A stretch of DNA of 64,000 nucleotides from Fontibacterium medardense (GTDB lineage Bacteria; Pseudomonadota; Alphaproteobacteria; Pelagibacterales; Pelagibacteraceae), in contig OZ249404.1 in NCBI GenBank assembly GCA_965235075.1, forward strand, positions 995,010 to 1,059,009. Direction: 5' to 3'. The notes beneath the pieces are model-generated. The model was not told where the DNA came from. It did not search any database and was given only the letters and a program-made list of their open reading frames with translations. Every line of letters starts with the position of its first letter. Position 1 is the first letter of the stretch. Made by a program: the position numbers and the translations under genes. Below are positions 17,957-25,791 of the stretch, one piece after another.

Positions 17957-19024
17957 ATGAAAAATAAACTACTTTTATCAACTGCTTTAATTAGCGGATT
18001 GATATCTGGATCTGCAGCAATAGCTCAGACAACAGTTACAGGTAATTTGGCACTGACGTACAAATCGCAATCTTATGACGGTGCTAACAGCGGCTTATCT
18101 ACTCGAGGTTTTGGTAGAGAGTCACAAGTTAACGTTGCAAACAAAGGAAAACTAAACAATGGCATGAATTATGCCGCTGGTTTTTCTCTTGAATTTGACG
18201 GTAACGCTACAACAAACGCAACTCAAGGTGCACAAACAATAACTGGCACAGAGGCGAATTCAATATCTAACGAAAATGTTTATATTGATTTTATTTCAGG
18301 AAATACAACAGTTACAGTTGGGGTTGATCATATTCAAAACATTACACAATCTCAAGTTCCTCAAATAACAGACATAATGGATAACGTTATTGCTGGCTTT
18401 GGCGGAACAGGTGCAAACACTATTGGTGCTCGAACAAAAGAAGCAATGGGATTTGGTATTGTGCAAGCAATTCCAGAAGCTGGAGTAACTGCTTCTATAC
18501 TTTATGCGCCAAGAACTTTTGATTTTGGTGGTTCTGATCAATCAGTAGGATCAAACACTAACGGATCAAATTCATCATATGAAGTTGGTTTAGTTGGAGC
18601 AAATACATTTGGTGTCAAAGGACTTGGCTTAAGATACTTTGAAAATAAAATGGATGCACCAACTACTGCTACAACGGACATTAAAGGCAAGCATTATGGA
18701 GCTAGTTATGCAACTGGACCAGTAGCAATTGGTTATGAAAGACATAAACAAAACAGAACTGCTGCTACAACTGCAACAAACTTAGATCAAAAGTCTGATA
18801 CATTTGGAGCAACTTTTGCAGTGACTCCTACTGTTACTTTAGGTTTAACGCATGTTAAAACTGACGTTTCAACAGCAATTGATGAAAAAGTTACTTCACT
18901 ATCAGTTGGCTACAATTTAGGACCTGTTGCATTAGTTGCAGTAGCTTCTAAAGGTGAAGACACAGCTAATACAGCTAACAAAGATGTTAACGATTTAACT
19001 TTAAGACTTACAACAGCGTTTTAA
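17957..19024 (+). CDS. Outer-membrane porin (general, Gram-negative type)
   Basis: The protein has a clear signal peptide (cleavage after SAAIA, about residue 23) and then alternating beta-strand sequence with VTGNLALTYKSQ, characteristic of trimeric porins. It ends in LTTAF, with the terminal Phe used for BAM recognition. At 355 residues it fits a 16-strand barrel. It is Thr/Ala/Gly-rich and Lys-poor compared with its neighbours, as expected for an abundant secreted protein. An AAAGG at 17946-17950 is well placed as ribosome binding site. A strong terminator follows. The solute is not predictable. Confidence 0.9.
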   Translation: MKNKLLLSTALISGLISGSAAIAQTTVTGNLALTYKSQSYDGANSGLSTRGFGRESQVNVANKGKLNNGMNYAAGFSLEFDGNATTNATQGAQTITGTEANSISNENVYIDFISGNTTVTVGVDHIQNITQSQVPQITDIMDNVIAGFGGTGANTIGARTKEAMGFGIVQAIPEAGVTASILYAPRTFDFGGSDQSVGSNTNGSNSSYEVGLVGANTFGVKGLGLRYFENKMDAPTTATTDIKGKHYGASYATGPVAIGYERHKQNRTAATTATNLDQKSDTFGATFAVTPTVTLGLTHVKTDVSTAIDEKVTSLSVGYNLGPVALVAVASKGEDTANTANKDVNDLTLRLTTAF

Positions 19025-19053
19025 GGTTTAAGAGATTAATTTAATCGAAAAAA

Positions 19054-19088
19054 GCCCATTTTTAGAAATAAAAGTGGGCTTTTTTTTA
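19054..19088. terminator. Strong rho-independent terminator after the porin, probably bidirectional
   Basis: Arms 19054-19063 and 19070-19079 form a 10-base stem (GCCCATTTTT with AAAAGTGGGC, one T-G wobble) with a six-base loop, followed by a run of eight T at 19080-19087. A run of six A precedes the stem (19048-19053), so it may also end minus-strand transcription from the ThiE-like gene. Confidence 0.9.
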
Positions 19089-19616
19089 TTCGAATAAAGA
19101 TACTCCTCCAATACCGTCTAGTTTTAATAAATTTAAAATTTTAATATTACAAGGTTTTACACCGCCAAGGCCATAAATTTCAGTTTTACAAATTTTACTG
19201 ATATTAATAAATTTTAGTGGGCCTAGAATTTTACTTGTTGAGTATTTTTTATTATAAAATAATGGTGATATAAAAATACCTTTGCACCCTTGACTCATTT
19301 TAACATAGCAATCTTTGTGGTGATGGGCAGTTCCGACAATATCCATATTAGAGTTAATGTTATGGATTTTTCCCTTAAAACTTGAGGGAATGTGAATTCC
19401 ATCTGCCTTTAAAAATTTTGATAAATTAATATTATTAGATAGGTAAAATTTAATATTATGTTTTTTACAAAATTTCCTTTCTATTTTTATTTGTTCAATA
19501 TTATTTTTACCATCCCAGATACAAATATATGATATATTTTTAAATCTTAATAAATTTTTTTTATTGTTAATCACTTTACCAAAATAAAAAAATTTTAACT
19601 TTTTATTAAAGAACAT
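19086..19616 (-). CDS. ThiE/TenI-family thiamine phosphate synthase-like protein
   Basis: The 176-residue protein follows the TIM-barrel pattern of ThiE/TenI: ADGIHIPSS, then VGTAHHHKD (the GxSxH position), FISPLFYNKKYS with downstream LGP (the GPvfpT.sK.ga..G loop), and YGLGGVKPCNI (the final phosphate loop). It is shorter than typical ThiE (about 210), and the N-terminal R-x-K pyrophosphate-binding segment is not evident. It might be a thiamine phosphate synthase, a TenI-like aromatase, or a relative. Its ATG overlaps the yggS ATG by two bases (CATG). Confidence 0.6.
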   Translation of the reverse strand: MFFNKKLKFFYFGKVINNKKNLLRFKNISYICIWDGKNNIEQIKIERKFCKKHNIKFYLSNNINLSKFLKADGIHIPSSFKGKIHNINSNMDIVGTAHHHKDCYVKMSQGCKGIFISPLFYNKKYSTSKILGPLKFINISKICKTEIYGLGGVKPCNIKILNLLKLDGIGGVSLFE

Positions 19617-20256
19617 GAATATTTTAGATAATTATTACAATATAAAAAACACTATTAATAGTTTATCGAAAAATACAAATCTTATTGTTGTTACTAAAAA
19701 CTTTAACATGGATAAGATAGATCCTATAATTAAAGCTGGTCATCTTAATTTTGGAGAAAATAAAGTTCAAGAGGCCACCTATAAGTGGTCGGATATTTTA
19801 AAAAATAATAAAGATATTAACCTTCATTTACTTGGAAATTTGCAATCTAATAAAGTTTCTGAGGCAGTTAATATCTTTAATTACATTCATTCTCTGGGCT
19901 CAGAAAAATTGGCTAACAAATTAATGCAGGAAGAAAATATTAAAAAAAAAAAATTAAAGTATTTTATACAAATTAATTTAGGTGATGAGGCGCAAAAATC
20001 AGGCATTAGTGTCGATGACAGTGCTGATTTTATTAATTTTTGTAAAAATCAACTTAAACTAAATATTTTGGGATTAATGTGTATTCCACCAGTAGACAAA
20101 GATCCTAATCTCTACTTTTCTAATTTGAAAAAACTAGCTTCAGCCTCAAATCTTTCTCACTTGAGTATGGGCATGACACATGATTATGTTGACGCGATTC
20201 GTCATGGCTCGACCTACATTCGAATTGGAACCGGAATTTTTGGTCAAAGGCTCTAA
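19615..20256 (+). CDS. yggS: YggS-family PLP homeostasis protein
   Basis: YggS/PLPBP is a single-domain, alanine-racemase-like barrel that binds pyridoxal phosphate and buffers vitamin B6 and amino acid pools. The PLP lysine is in LIVVTKNF (about residue 26). FGENKVQEA, IHSLGSEKLA and LSMGMTHDY...AIRHGSTYIRIGTGIFG are all family signatures. Length 213 is normal. It shares CATG with the divergent ThiE-like gene and a four-base stop overlap with the next gene on the minus strand. Confidence 0.95.
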   Translation: MNILDNYYNIKNTINSLSKNTNLIVVTKNFNMDKIDPIIKAGHLNFGENKVQEATYKWSDILKNNKDINLHLLGNLQSNKVSEAVNIFNYIHSLGSEKLANKLMQEENIKKKKLKYFIQINLGDEAQKSGISVDDSADFINFCKNQLKLNILGLMCIPPVDKDPNLYFSNLKKLASASNLSHLSMGMTHDYVDAIRHGSTYIRIGTGIFGQRL

Positions 20257-20750
20257 TTTTTAATAATCTTAATTTTTGTATCTTTTTTTAATATTCTTAA
20301 TAATTTTATTAAATTATTTTTTGTCAAACCAATACAACCAGATGTAGCCTTATACTTTTTTCTTGATATGTGAATAAATATTGCGCTGCCCTTTTTTTTG
20401 ATAGTAGGATTATTATTAAAATTTAGAACACAAATTAAATCATAAAGGTTGTCTTTTCTAAAAAGTTTTTCATGACTAAACTTTGATGGCAATTTAATTT
20501 GCCTATTGTAATAACGACTCTTATAGTCGTTACACCACCCCATAGTTTTATTTATTTTTATAAGATTGAAATTTGATTTAATATTTTTTATTCTATCGTT
20601 GCGATAATAAACTTTTATTATTTTAAAAATTCCATTAGGAGTTATGTTGTCGCCCTCCCTTATTTTATCACCAATACCAGCCTTTCCTAGTGAGCAACGA
20701 AATTTAAGTTTTTTATATGTTAGATAGCCATAATTATTTATAATGATCAT
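20253..20750 (-). CDS. YkuD-type L,D-transpeptidase domain protein
   Basis: The C-terminal HISRKKYKATSGCIGL (about residues 128-143) is the catalytic His/Ser-x-Gly-Cys signature of L,D-transpeptidases, and GDNITPNGIFKI is the upstream family motif. These enzymes make 3-3 peptidoglycan crosslinks or attach lipoproteins to the wall. The protein is only 165 residues, essentially one domain, and shows no signal peptide from the ATG at 20750. A cytoplasmic location would be odd, so export by another route or a missed start is possible. It is divergent from the regulator gene by 21 bases. Confidence 0.82.
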   Translation of the reverse strand: MIIINNYGYLTYKKLKFRCSLGKAGIGDKIREGDNITPNGIFKIIKVYYRNDRIKNIKSNFNLIKINKTMGWCNDYKSRYYNRQIKLPSKFSHEKLFRKDNLYDLICVLNFNNNPTIKKKGSAIFIHISRKKYKATSGCIGLTKNNLIKLLRILKKDTKIKIIKN

Positions 20751-20771
20751 AGTAATATATTATATTTATTT

Positions 20772-21404
20772 ATGGGTAATATTAACCTTGTTATTTTCGG
20801 TTCTGATACATTCTCGGATATTATTAATGAACTCGAGATTAACTATATTATAAATAAAGATTTAAATTTAAATAAAAACAAAGAAGGGACCCAAATTAGA
20901 ATATTATTTTCTGATGGTATGAAATACAACGAAGTAAAAGAGAATTTAATTGAAAATTTTCCTCTTATTTTACTTTGTAAAAGTAAAGATTATATAAAAA
21001 GAAATAATATAACTTTATCAAGCTTTCACGTTCCTTTAACTTTACCCATAGATATTCTATCTTTTGTAGAAATAATAAAAATTCTTTATACTAAATTCAT
21101 TTTTTTTAAAAAATCTAAAATTATAATCAATGATTATGAAATTGATTCTAATCAAAGAACCATTTCAAAAAAAAAAATAAAAGTTAAATTAACAGAGAAA
21201 GAATTAGAGCTAATACTAGCGCTCAAAAATAATAACGGTCTAAACAAATCTTTTTTACTTAAAAGTATTTGGAAGCATAGTCTTGATTTGGATACACATG
21301 CTTTTGAAACTCATATTCATCGTCTTAGAAAAAAAATTTATAAATATTTTAGAGACGATAGTTTTATTATTGAAAAAAAATCTTTATATTACTTGGCTAT
21401 TTAA
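20772..21404 (+). CDS. Winged-helix (OmpR/PhoB type) regulator with degenerate receiver
   Basis: Residues 115-210 form a PhoB-type winged helix: KKIKVKLTEKELELILAL, KSFLLKSIWKH and THAFETHIHRLRKKI are the standard landmarks. Residues 1-95 resemble a response-regulator fold in outline (FPLILLCKSKDYI ... VPLTLPIDILSFVEIIK) but the acidic pair and phosphoacceptor Asp are not evident. It is therefore probably phosphorylation-independent. There is no kinase next to it. Its stop overlaps that of the PfkB kinase gene by four bases (TTAA). Targets unknown; the adjacent L,D-transpeptidase is a candidate. Confidence 0.75.
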   Translation: MGNINLVIFGSDTFSDIINELEINYIINKDLNLNKNKEGTQIRILFSDGMKYNEVKENLIENFPLILLCKSKDYIKRNNITLSSFHVPLTLPIDILSFVEIIKILYTKFIFFKKSKIIINDYEIDSNQRTISKKKIKVKLTEKELELILALKNNNGLNKSFLLKSIWKHSLDLDTHAFETHIHRLRKKIYKYFRDDSFIIEKKSLYYLAI

Positions 21405-22348
21405 TTTAGCCTTGCTCCAATTCTTTGAATAATTTTTGCTGCAAGTTCTGACCCGCTTTGAAGGCATTTTTTAATATTAGAGTTATCTAAGTACTCTTTA
21501 AAAAATCCAGAAGCAAATAAATCTCCTGCTCCTGTTAAGTCGACAACTTTTTTCACTGTTACACTTTCGCAGTTGATAATGTCATTATTTACAACGGCTA
21601 AACTCCCATTTTTACCTCTTGTAATGAGGATAGTTTTATTTATTTTTTTAAGTTCTTTGATACTATCTAATAAATTTTTTTTATTCATTAGCTCATTTAT
21701 CTCATGCTCATTCCCAATTAGTATATTTAAATCATTTATTAAAAGTTTAAAGAAATCTTCTTTATGCCTGCTGACACAAAAAATATCAGATAGGCTCATT
21801 GCAATTTTAATATTTTTTTTTTTTGCTAAATTAATTGTATGCCTGAACATTTCTTCGCTCTTACCTTTATCCCAAAGATAACCTTCTAAGAAAATAAGCT
21901 CGCAATTTTTGATGGTATGTTCATTAATATCCTCCTTTGAAAGTTGAGAAGAGATACCAAGATATGTACACATTGTTCTTTCAGAGTCCGGTGTTATAAA
22001 AATAATTGAAGCTCCTGTTGATAAATTTTCCCTTTTTTTTATGTACGGAAAATTTACATTTAACTTTTCAAGACTTTCTTTATAAACTTTTCCGAATTCA
22101 TCTGAGCTAATTTTTCCTATAAAAGTTGGATTCCCATCAAGATACGCAATACCTGCCATTGTATTTGCAACACTGCCCCCTGCCTCAATTTTTTCAATTT
22201 TAATGGTACTTTTTAAATCCTCAAACTCATCTTTTTCAATAAGTTTCATTGAACCTTTAACAAGTTTGTTTTTAGAGAGAAAATTGTCATCAACTTTTAC
22301 AAATACATCAACAATGGCATTACCAATACCAATAATTTTTTTAGACAT
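21401..22348 (-). CDS. PfkB-family sugar/nucleoside kinase (adenosine kinase-like)
   Basis: This ribokinase-fold enzyme has the N-terminal glycine-rich substrate motif AGGSVANTMAGIAYL (about residue 56) and the catalytic C-terminal DLTGAGDLFASGFFKEY with the base Asp. The start IGIGNAIVDV is typical of the adenosine-kinase-like branch annotated in alphaproteobacteria. Length 315 is normal. Substrate could be adenosine, inosine or a sugar. Its ATG lies within the nth 3' end (eight-base overlap), so it is the last gene of the grpE-to-kinase minus-strand run. Confidence 0.85.
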   Translation of the reverse strand: MSKKIIGIGNAIVDVFVKVDDNFLSKNKLVKGSMKLIEKDEFEDLKSTIKIEKIEAGGSVANTMAGIAYLDGNPTFIGKISSDEFGKVYKESLEKLNVNFPYIKKRENLSTGASIIFITPDSERTMCTYLGISSQLSKEDINEHTIKNCELIFLEGYLWDKGKSEEMFRHTINLAKKKNIKIAMSLSDIFCVSRHKEDFFKLLINDLNILIGNEHEINELMNKKNLLDSIKELKKINKTILITRGKNGSLAVVNNDIINCESVTVKKVVDLTGAGDLFASGFFKEYLDNSNIKKCLQSGSELAAKIIQRIGARLN

Positions 22349-22979
22349 TTTTATCTTTATATAGACAAATCTTATTAATTATACATTTTGTACAGAGTGG
22401 ATTTCTAGATTTACATGTGTATCTACCGTGTAAAAGAATTAAATGGTGGGCTTTTTTTAAATATCTATTTGCTAAGACTTTTAGAAGTTGTTTTTCTACT
22501 TCCTCTGGATTTTTTCCTGTTGTTAAACCTGTTCTATTACTTACCCTGAAAACGTGGGTGTCCACCCCAATTGTAGGCTTGTTAAAAGCTTCATTGAGCA
22601 CAACATTTGCAGTTTTTCTTCCAACCCCAGGCAGAAGTATGAGTTTTTCAAAATCACCTGGAACTTTACCATGATATTTTTCAATTAAAATTTTTGACAG
22701 ATGATAAAGGTTTCTAGCCTTAGTGTTAAACAGACCTATACTTTTTATAAGTTTTCTAATTTTATTTATTTTAAGATCAACAAAATGTTTAGGCGTAAAA
22801 TATTTATTATATATATTTTTGGTTACATTATTTACATTTGTATCTGTACATTGTGCTGAGAGCACAACGGAGGTGAGCAAAGTAAAATTGTTTCTATACA
22901 TAAGTGCTGTTTTTGGGTCTTTTATAGATTGGGAAAGTAGTTGAATAAGCTTTAAGGCTTTAGACTTATTTAATTGCAT
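22341..22979 (-). CDS. nth: Endonuclease III
   Basis: Nth is a DNA glycosylase/AP lyase for oxidised pyrimidines. The helix-hairpin-helix LPGVGRKTANVVLNE holds the catalytic Lys, and the catalytic Asp is in VDTHVFRVSNR. The [4Fe-4S] ligands are visible near the C-terminus in CKSRNPLCTKCIINKIC. Length 212 matches E. coli Nth. It lies between dapB and the PfkB kinase on the minus strand and overlaps the latter by eight bases. Confidence 0.96.
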   Translation of the reverse strand: MQLNKSKALKLIQLLSQSIKDPKTALMYRNNFTLLTSVVLSAQCTDTNVNNVTKNIYNKYFTPKHFVDLKINKIRKLIKSIGLFNTKARNLYHLSKILIEKYHGKVPGDFEKLILLPGVGRKTANVVLNEAFNKPTIGVDTHVFRVSNRTGLTTGKNPEEVEKQLLKVLANRYLKKAHHLILLHGRYTCKSRNPLCTKCIINKICLYKDKNV

Positions 22980-22994
22980 TAAAAGAATTTTAAC

Positions 22995-23768
22995 TTATTT
23001 AAGTTTAAACATATCCTGCATGTTAAATAAGCCCTTATTTTTTTTACCAAGCCAAAAAGCAGCATTAAGTGCGCCCTCCGCAAAAAGTTCTCTAGAAAAT
23101 GCAGTGTGTTTTAATTCAATATTCTCTGCATTATTGCTATAAATTACAGAATGTTTACCAATGGTATTACCTTTTCTGGTGATAAAAAAATTAATTTTAT
23201 TATTTTGAAATTTTCCATTTTTATTTAAATATTTGTTACCCACTAAAGAATGCAAATTTTTTTTTTTCCCTTTGGCGACCGCATTAGCAAGCATTAGTGC
23301 TGTACCTGACGGGTAATCTATTTTTCTTTTATGATGATTATCTGTAATTGCTATCTGATAGTTATTCGTTATTTTTTTGGTTAAAATAGCAACTAAATAT
23401 TCTAATAAATTAACTCCTAAACTCATATTACCTGATTTGAATATAGCAATTTTTTTTGAACTATTTTTAATTATATTATCTTGTTTTTTTGTAAAGCCAG
23501 TTGTGCCAATAACAACTTTTTTTTTTAGTTTTTTTGCATAGTTTAAAATTTCAATTGTAGCTCTGGGTTTTGAAAAATCAATAATAACGTCTGTTTTTTT
23601 AAATGCCTCTAAATTATTGTTTTGTATCTTTACTCCATCAATAATTTTTCCAGATTTTACGTCTGTTAAACTGAGCAATTTTAATTTTTTGTTTTTTGAT
23701 ATTTTTTTTATTAGAACCCTACCCATTCTTCCAAGGGCACCAGTAATTGTTATATTAATTTTTTTCAT
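22995..23768 (-). CDS. dapB: 4-hydroxy-tetrahydrodipicolinate reductase
   Basis: DapB catalyses the NAD(P)H-dependent step to tetrahydrodipicolinate in lysine and diaminopimelate synthesis. The Rossmann motif TGALGRMGRVLIK is at residues 9-21, VIGTTGF is the dinucleotide contact, and the active-site segment is NHHKRKIDYPSGTAL. Length 257 is typical. It follows the GT41 gene and precedes nth in the same strand. In many alphaproteobacteria it follows dnaJ more closely. Confidence 0.96.
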   Translation of the reverse strand: MKKINITITGALGRMGRVLIKKISKNKKLKLLSLTDVKSGKIIDGVKIQNNNLEAFKKTDVIIDFSKPRATIEILNYAKKLKKKVVIGTTGFTKKQDNIIKNSSKKIAIFKSGNMSLGVNLLEYLVAILTKKITNNYQIAITDNHHKRKIDYPSGTALMLANAVAKGKKKNLHSLVGNKYLNKNGKFQNNKINFFITRKGNTIGKHSVIYSNNAENIELKHTAFSRELFAEGALNAAFWLGKKNKGLFNMQDMFKLK

Positions 23769-23802
23769 TAAGAAATTACCTGCTTTAATTTAAATGTATA
23801 TC

Positions 23803-25758
23803 TTAAGTATTTAAATTTCTATAATAACGATTCTGCACAAGTTTGTATGCATATTCTAAATTTTTTGTATAAAGCTTAGTATTAAATGTATTAGAAGTTT
23901 TAATCGATAGAATTAATTTTTTTTTTATTTTTTCTAATTCTTTAGGGTTATTAGCGATAAATATTGCGTAATTTTCGTAGTCTTGAATATTATAAGTTAT
24001 AAGTTCAGGCAAAGACAGATTCTTAAGTAAACTTAAGGACACCCTACTTTGAAATGAGTTTCCAGCAAGTGTCAATAATGGCAAGCCTGAGGACAAGGCT
24101 TCGCTAGCAGTAGTATGTCCTGAATATGGGAACGTATCTAAAAAAAGATCGCAAAACTGATATCTTTGAAACATATTTTCATAACTAACTAAAGGGGAAA
24201 AAAAAATACGGTTTATATCGACCCCCCTTTTTTTTATTTCATTAATCAAATAATCTTTACATAGATTATTACTTTCTAAAAAAACAAAATATGTATTATT
24301 TGTTTTATTAAGTATTCGCATCCAGCAATCAAAAATTATTGGATTAATCTTTACGACATTATTTAAGCAAGCAAATACAAAACCTGATTTAGGTAAATTA
24401 AATTTTTCACGATTGAAATTATTATAAATAATTTTATTTGAGTCATAGGGCTGATAACAGTCGGGCATATAAATTATTTTTTCAAAATAAAAATTTTTAT
24501 CTTTATAAGGAACTAAATTTTTATCAGCAATTATATAATCCATATGGCTACCAACCGTACCAGGATATCCTAAATAATTTATTTGAATTGGTGCTACTTT
24601 ATTAACAAAAAGATTCATTCTGTTTAAACCTGTATGTCCGTTAAGATCAATTGCTATATCAATTTTTAAATCTCTTGATTTGAGAATGACATCCTCATCA
24701 GAAACATTACTGATATCGATAAATTCATCAAATGTTTTTGAAATCCTATCGGTCATGTCATCGTCCTTACTCCCTGGTGAATGAAAACCGAATATTTCAA
24801 AATTATTCCTGTCATGGTTTTCAAGAACATTTACAAGTAGATGGCTTACTGGATGCCTCCTATAATCAGTGGAATAATATGCAATATGAATTTTTTTTTT
24901 TTTTAAATTATTATCGTTTTTAATTTTATAATTTTTCTTTAAAAGAATACTTTTATTATAATAATCTACGTATTTATGAATAATTTTTGGCGAATCGCTA
25001 ATTAAGGTTAATTCCCATGGACTTATATAAATTAAATCTCTTTTTTTACTAATCTCGTCTTCAAATCTTTCTAAATAATAATAATAATCTTTCCAATCAC
25101 AAATATATTTTTTAGTAAAAAAAATTCTGCTCTCATATACATTTTTATTTTTTGGATCTAGAATTATTAATTCATAATAATTCTCCAATGCCATCAAATA
25201 TTTTTTTATTGCTATGTATGAATTTGCCCTATTCTTATAAGCATCAATATAAGATCTATTAATTTTTATTGCCTTATTAAAATTATCGATTGCTTTTTCA
25301 TAATTCATTATTTTATGAAAAAGTAATCCTAGGTTGTTATATCCTTCACTAAAGTTTGGGTTAATTATTAAACAGTTTTTATAATAATTGTAGGCTTTAT
25401 CGTACTTTTTTAGAATTGAATTAATTATCCCAAGATTAGAGAGTGCTTCTGCATAATTTGGATTTAATTCAAAAGCTTTTTCAAAATTTTTTATTGCATC
25501 ATCATATTCTTGAAGTTCTTTATATACTGTGCCTAAGTTATTATAGAGTGCGTGATGACCTGGGTTAATGTTGATTGCTTTATTAATTAAAATAATTGCT
25601 TTACGATAGTTTTTTAATTGTAAGTTAATAATCCCTAGTAAATTTAATAGCTTAAAATTATTTAAGTCATTTTTTAGAAGCTCATTATAAATTTTTTTTG
25701 CTTCTTCTAATTTTCCTTGTTTATGTAAGTCAAGCGCTTTACTTAAAACTTCAGTCAT
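23803..25758 (-). CDS. TPR protein with GT41 (SPINDLY/O-GlcNAc transferase-like) domain
   Basis: Residues 1-210 contain about six tetratricopeptide repeats (for example YNNLGTVYKELQEYDDAIKNF and ALSNLGIINSILKKYDKA). The C-terminal half matches glycosyltransferase family 41: STDYRRHPVSHLL, DIAIDLNGHTG, INYLGYPGTVGS and SGHTTASEALSSGLPLLT followed by RVSLSLL. Members attach a sugar to Ser/Thr of proteins; bacterial targets are mostly unknown. The GHTTA donor-binding loop looks intact. It sits between dnaJ and dapB with small gaps. Whether the donor is UDP-GlcNAc or GDP-fucose cannot be told. Confidence 0.87.
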   Translation of the reverse strand: MTEVLSKALDLHKQGKLEEAKKIYNELLKNDLNNFKLLNLLGIINLQLKNYRKAIILINKAININPGHHALYNNLGTVYKELQEYDDAIKNFEKAFELNPNYAEALSNLGIINSILKKYDKAYNYYKNCLIINPNFSEGYNNLGLLFHKIMNYEKAIDNFNKAIKINRSYIDAYKNRANSYIAIKKYLMALENYYELIILDPKNKNVYESRIFFTKKYICDWKDYYYYLERFEDEISKKRDLIYISPWELTLISDSPKIIHKYVDYYNKSILLKKNYKIKNDNNLKKKKIHIAYYSTDYRRHPVSHLLVNVLENHDRNNFEIFGFHSPGSKDDDMTDRISKTFDEFIDISNVSDEDVILKSRDLKIDIAIDLNGHTGLNRMNLFVNKVAPIQINYLGYPGTVGSHMDYIIADKNLVPYKDKNFYFEKIIYMPDCYQPYDSNKIIYNNFNREKFNLPKSGFVFACLNNVVKINPIIFDCWMRILNKTNNTYFVFLESNNLCKDYLINEIKKRGVDINRIFFSPLVSYENMFQRYQFCDLFLDTFPYSGHTTASEALSSGLPLLTLAGNSFQSRVSLSLLKNLSLPELITYNIQDYENYAIFIANNPKELEKIKKKLILSIKTSNTFNTKLYTKNLEYAYKLVQNRYYRNLNT

Positions 25759-25791
25759 TAATAGTTTAATTTTATGGATGAGAATATATAT

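Noticed and set aside
18296..18541. Minus-strand open frame inside the porin gene
   Set aside because: Cys/Ser-rich composition is the antisense reading of the Thr/Asn/Gly-rich porin; no start signal or homology is visible.
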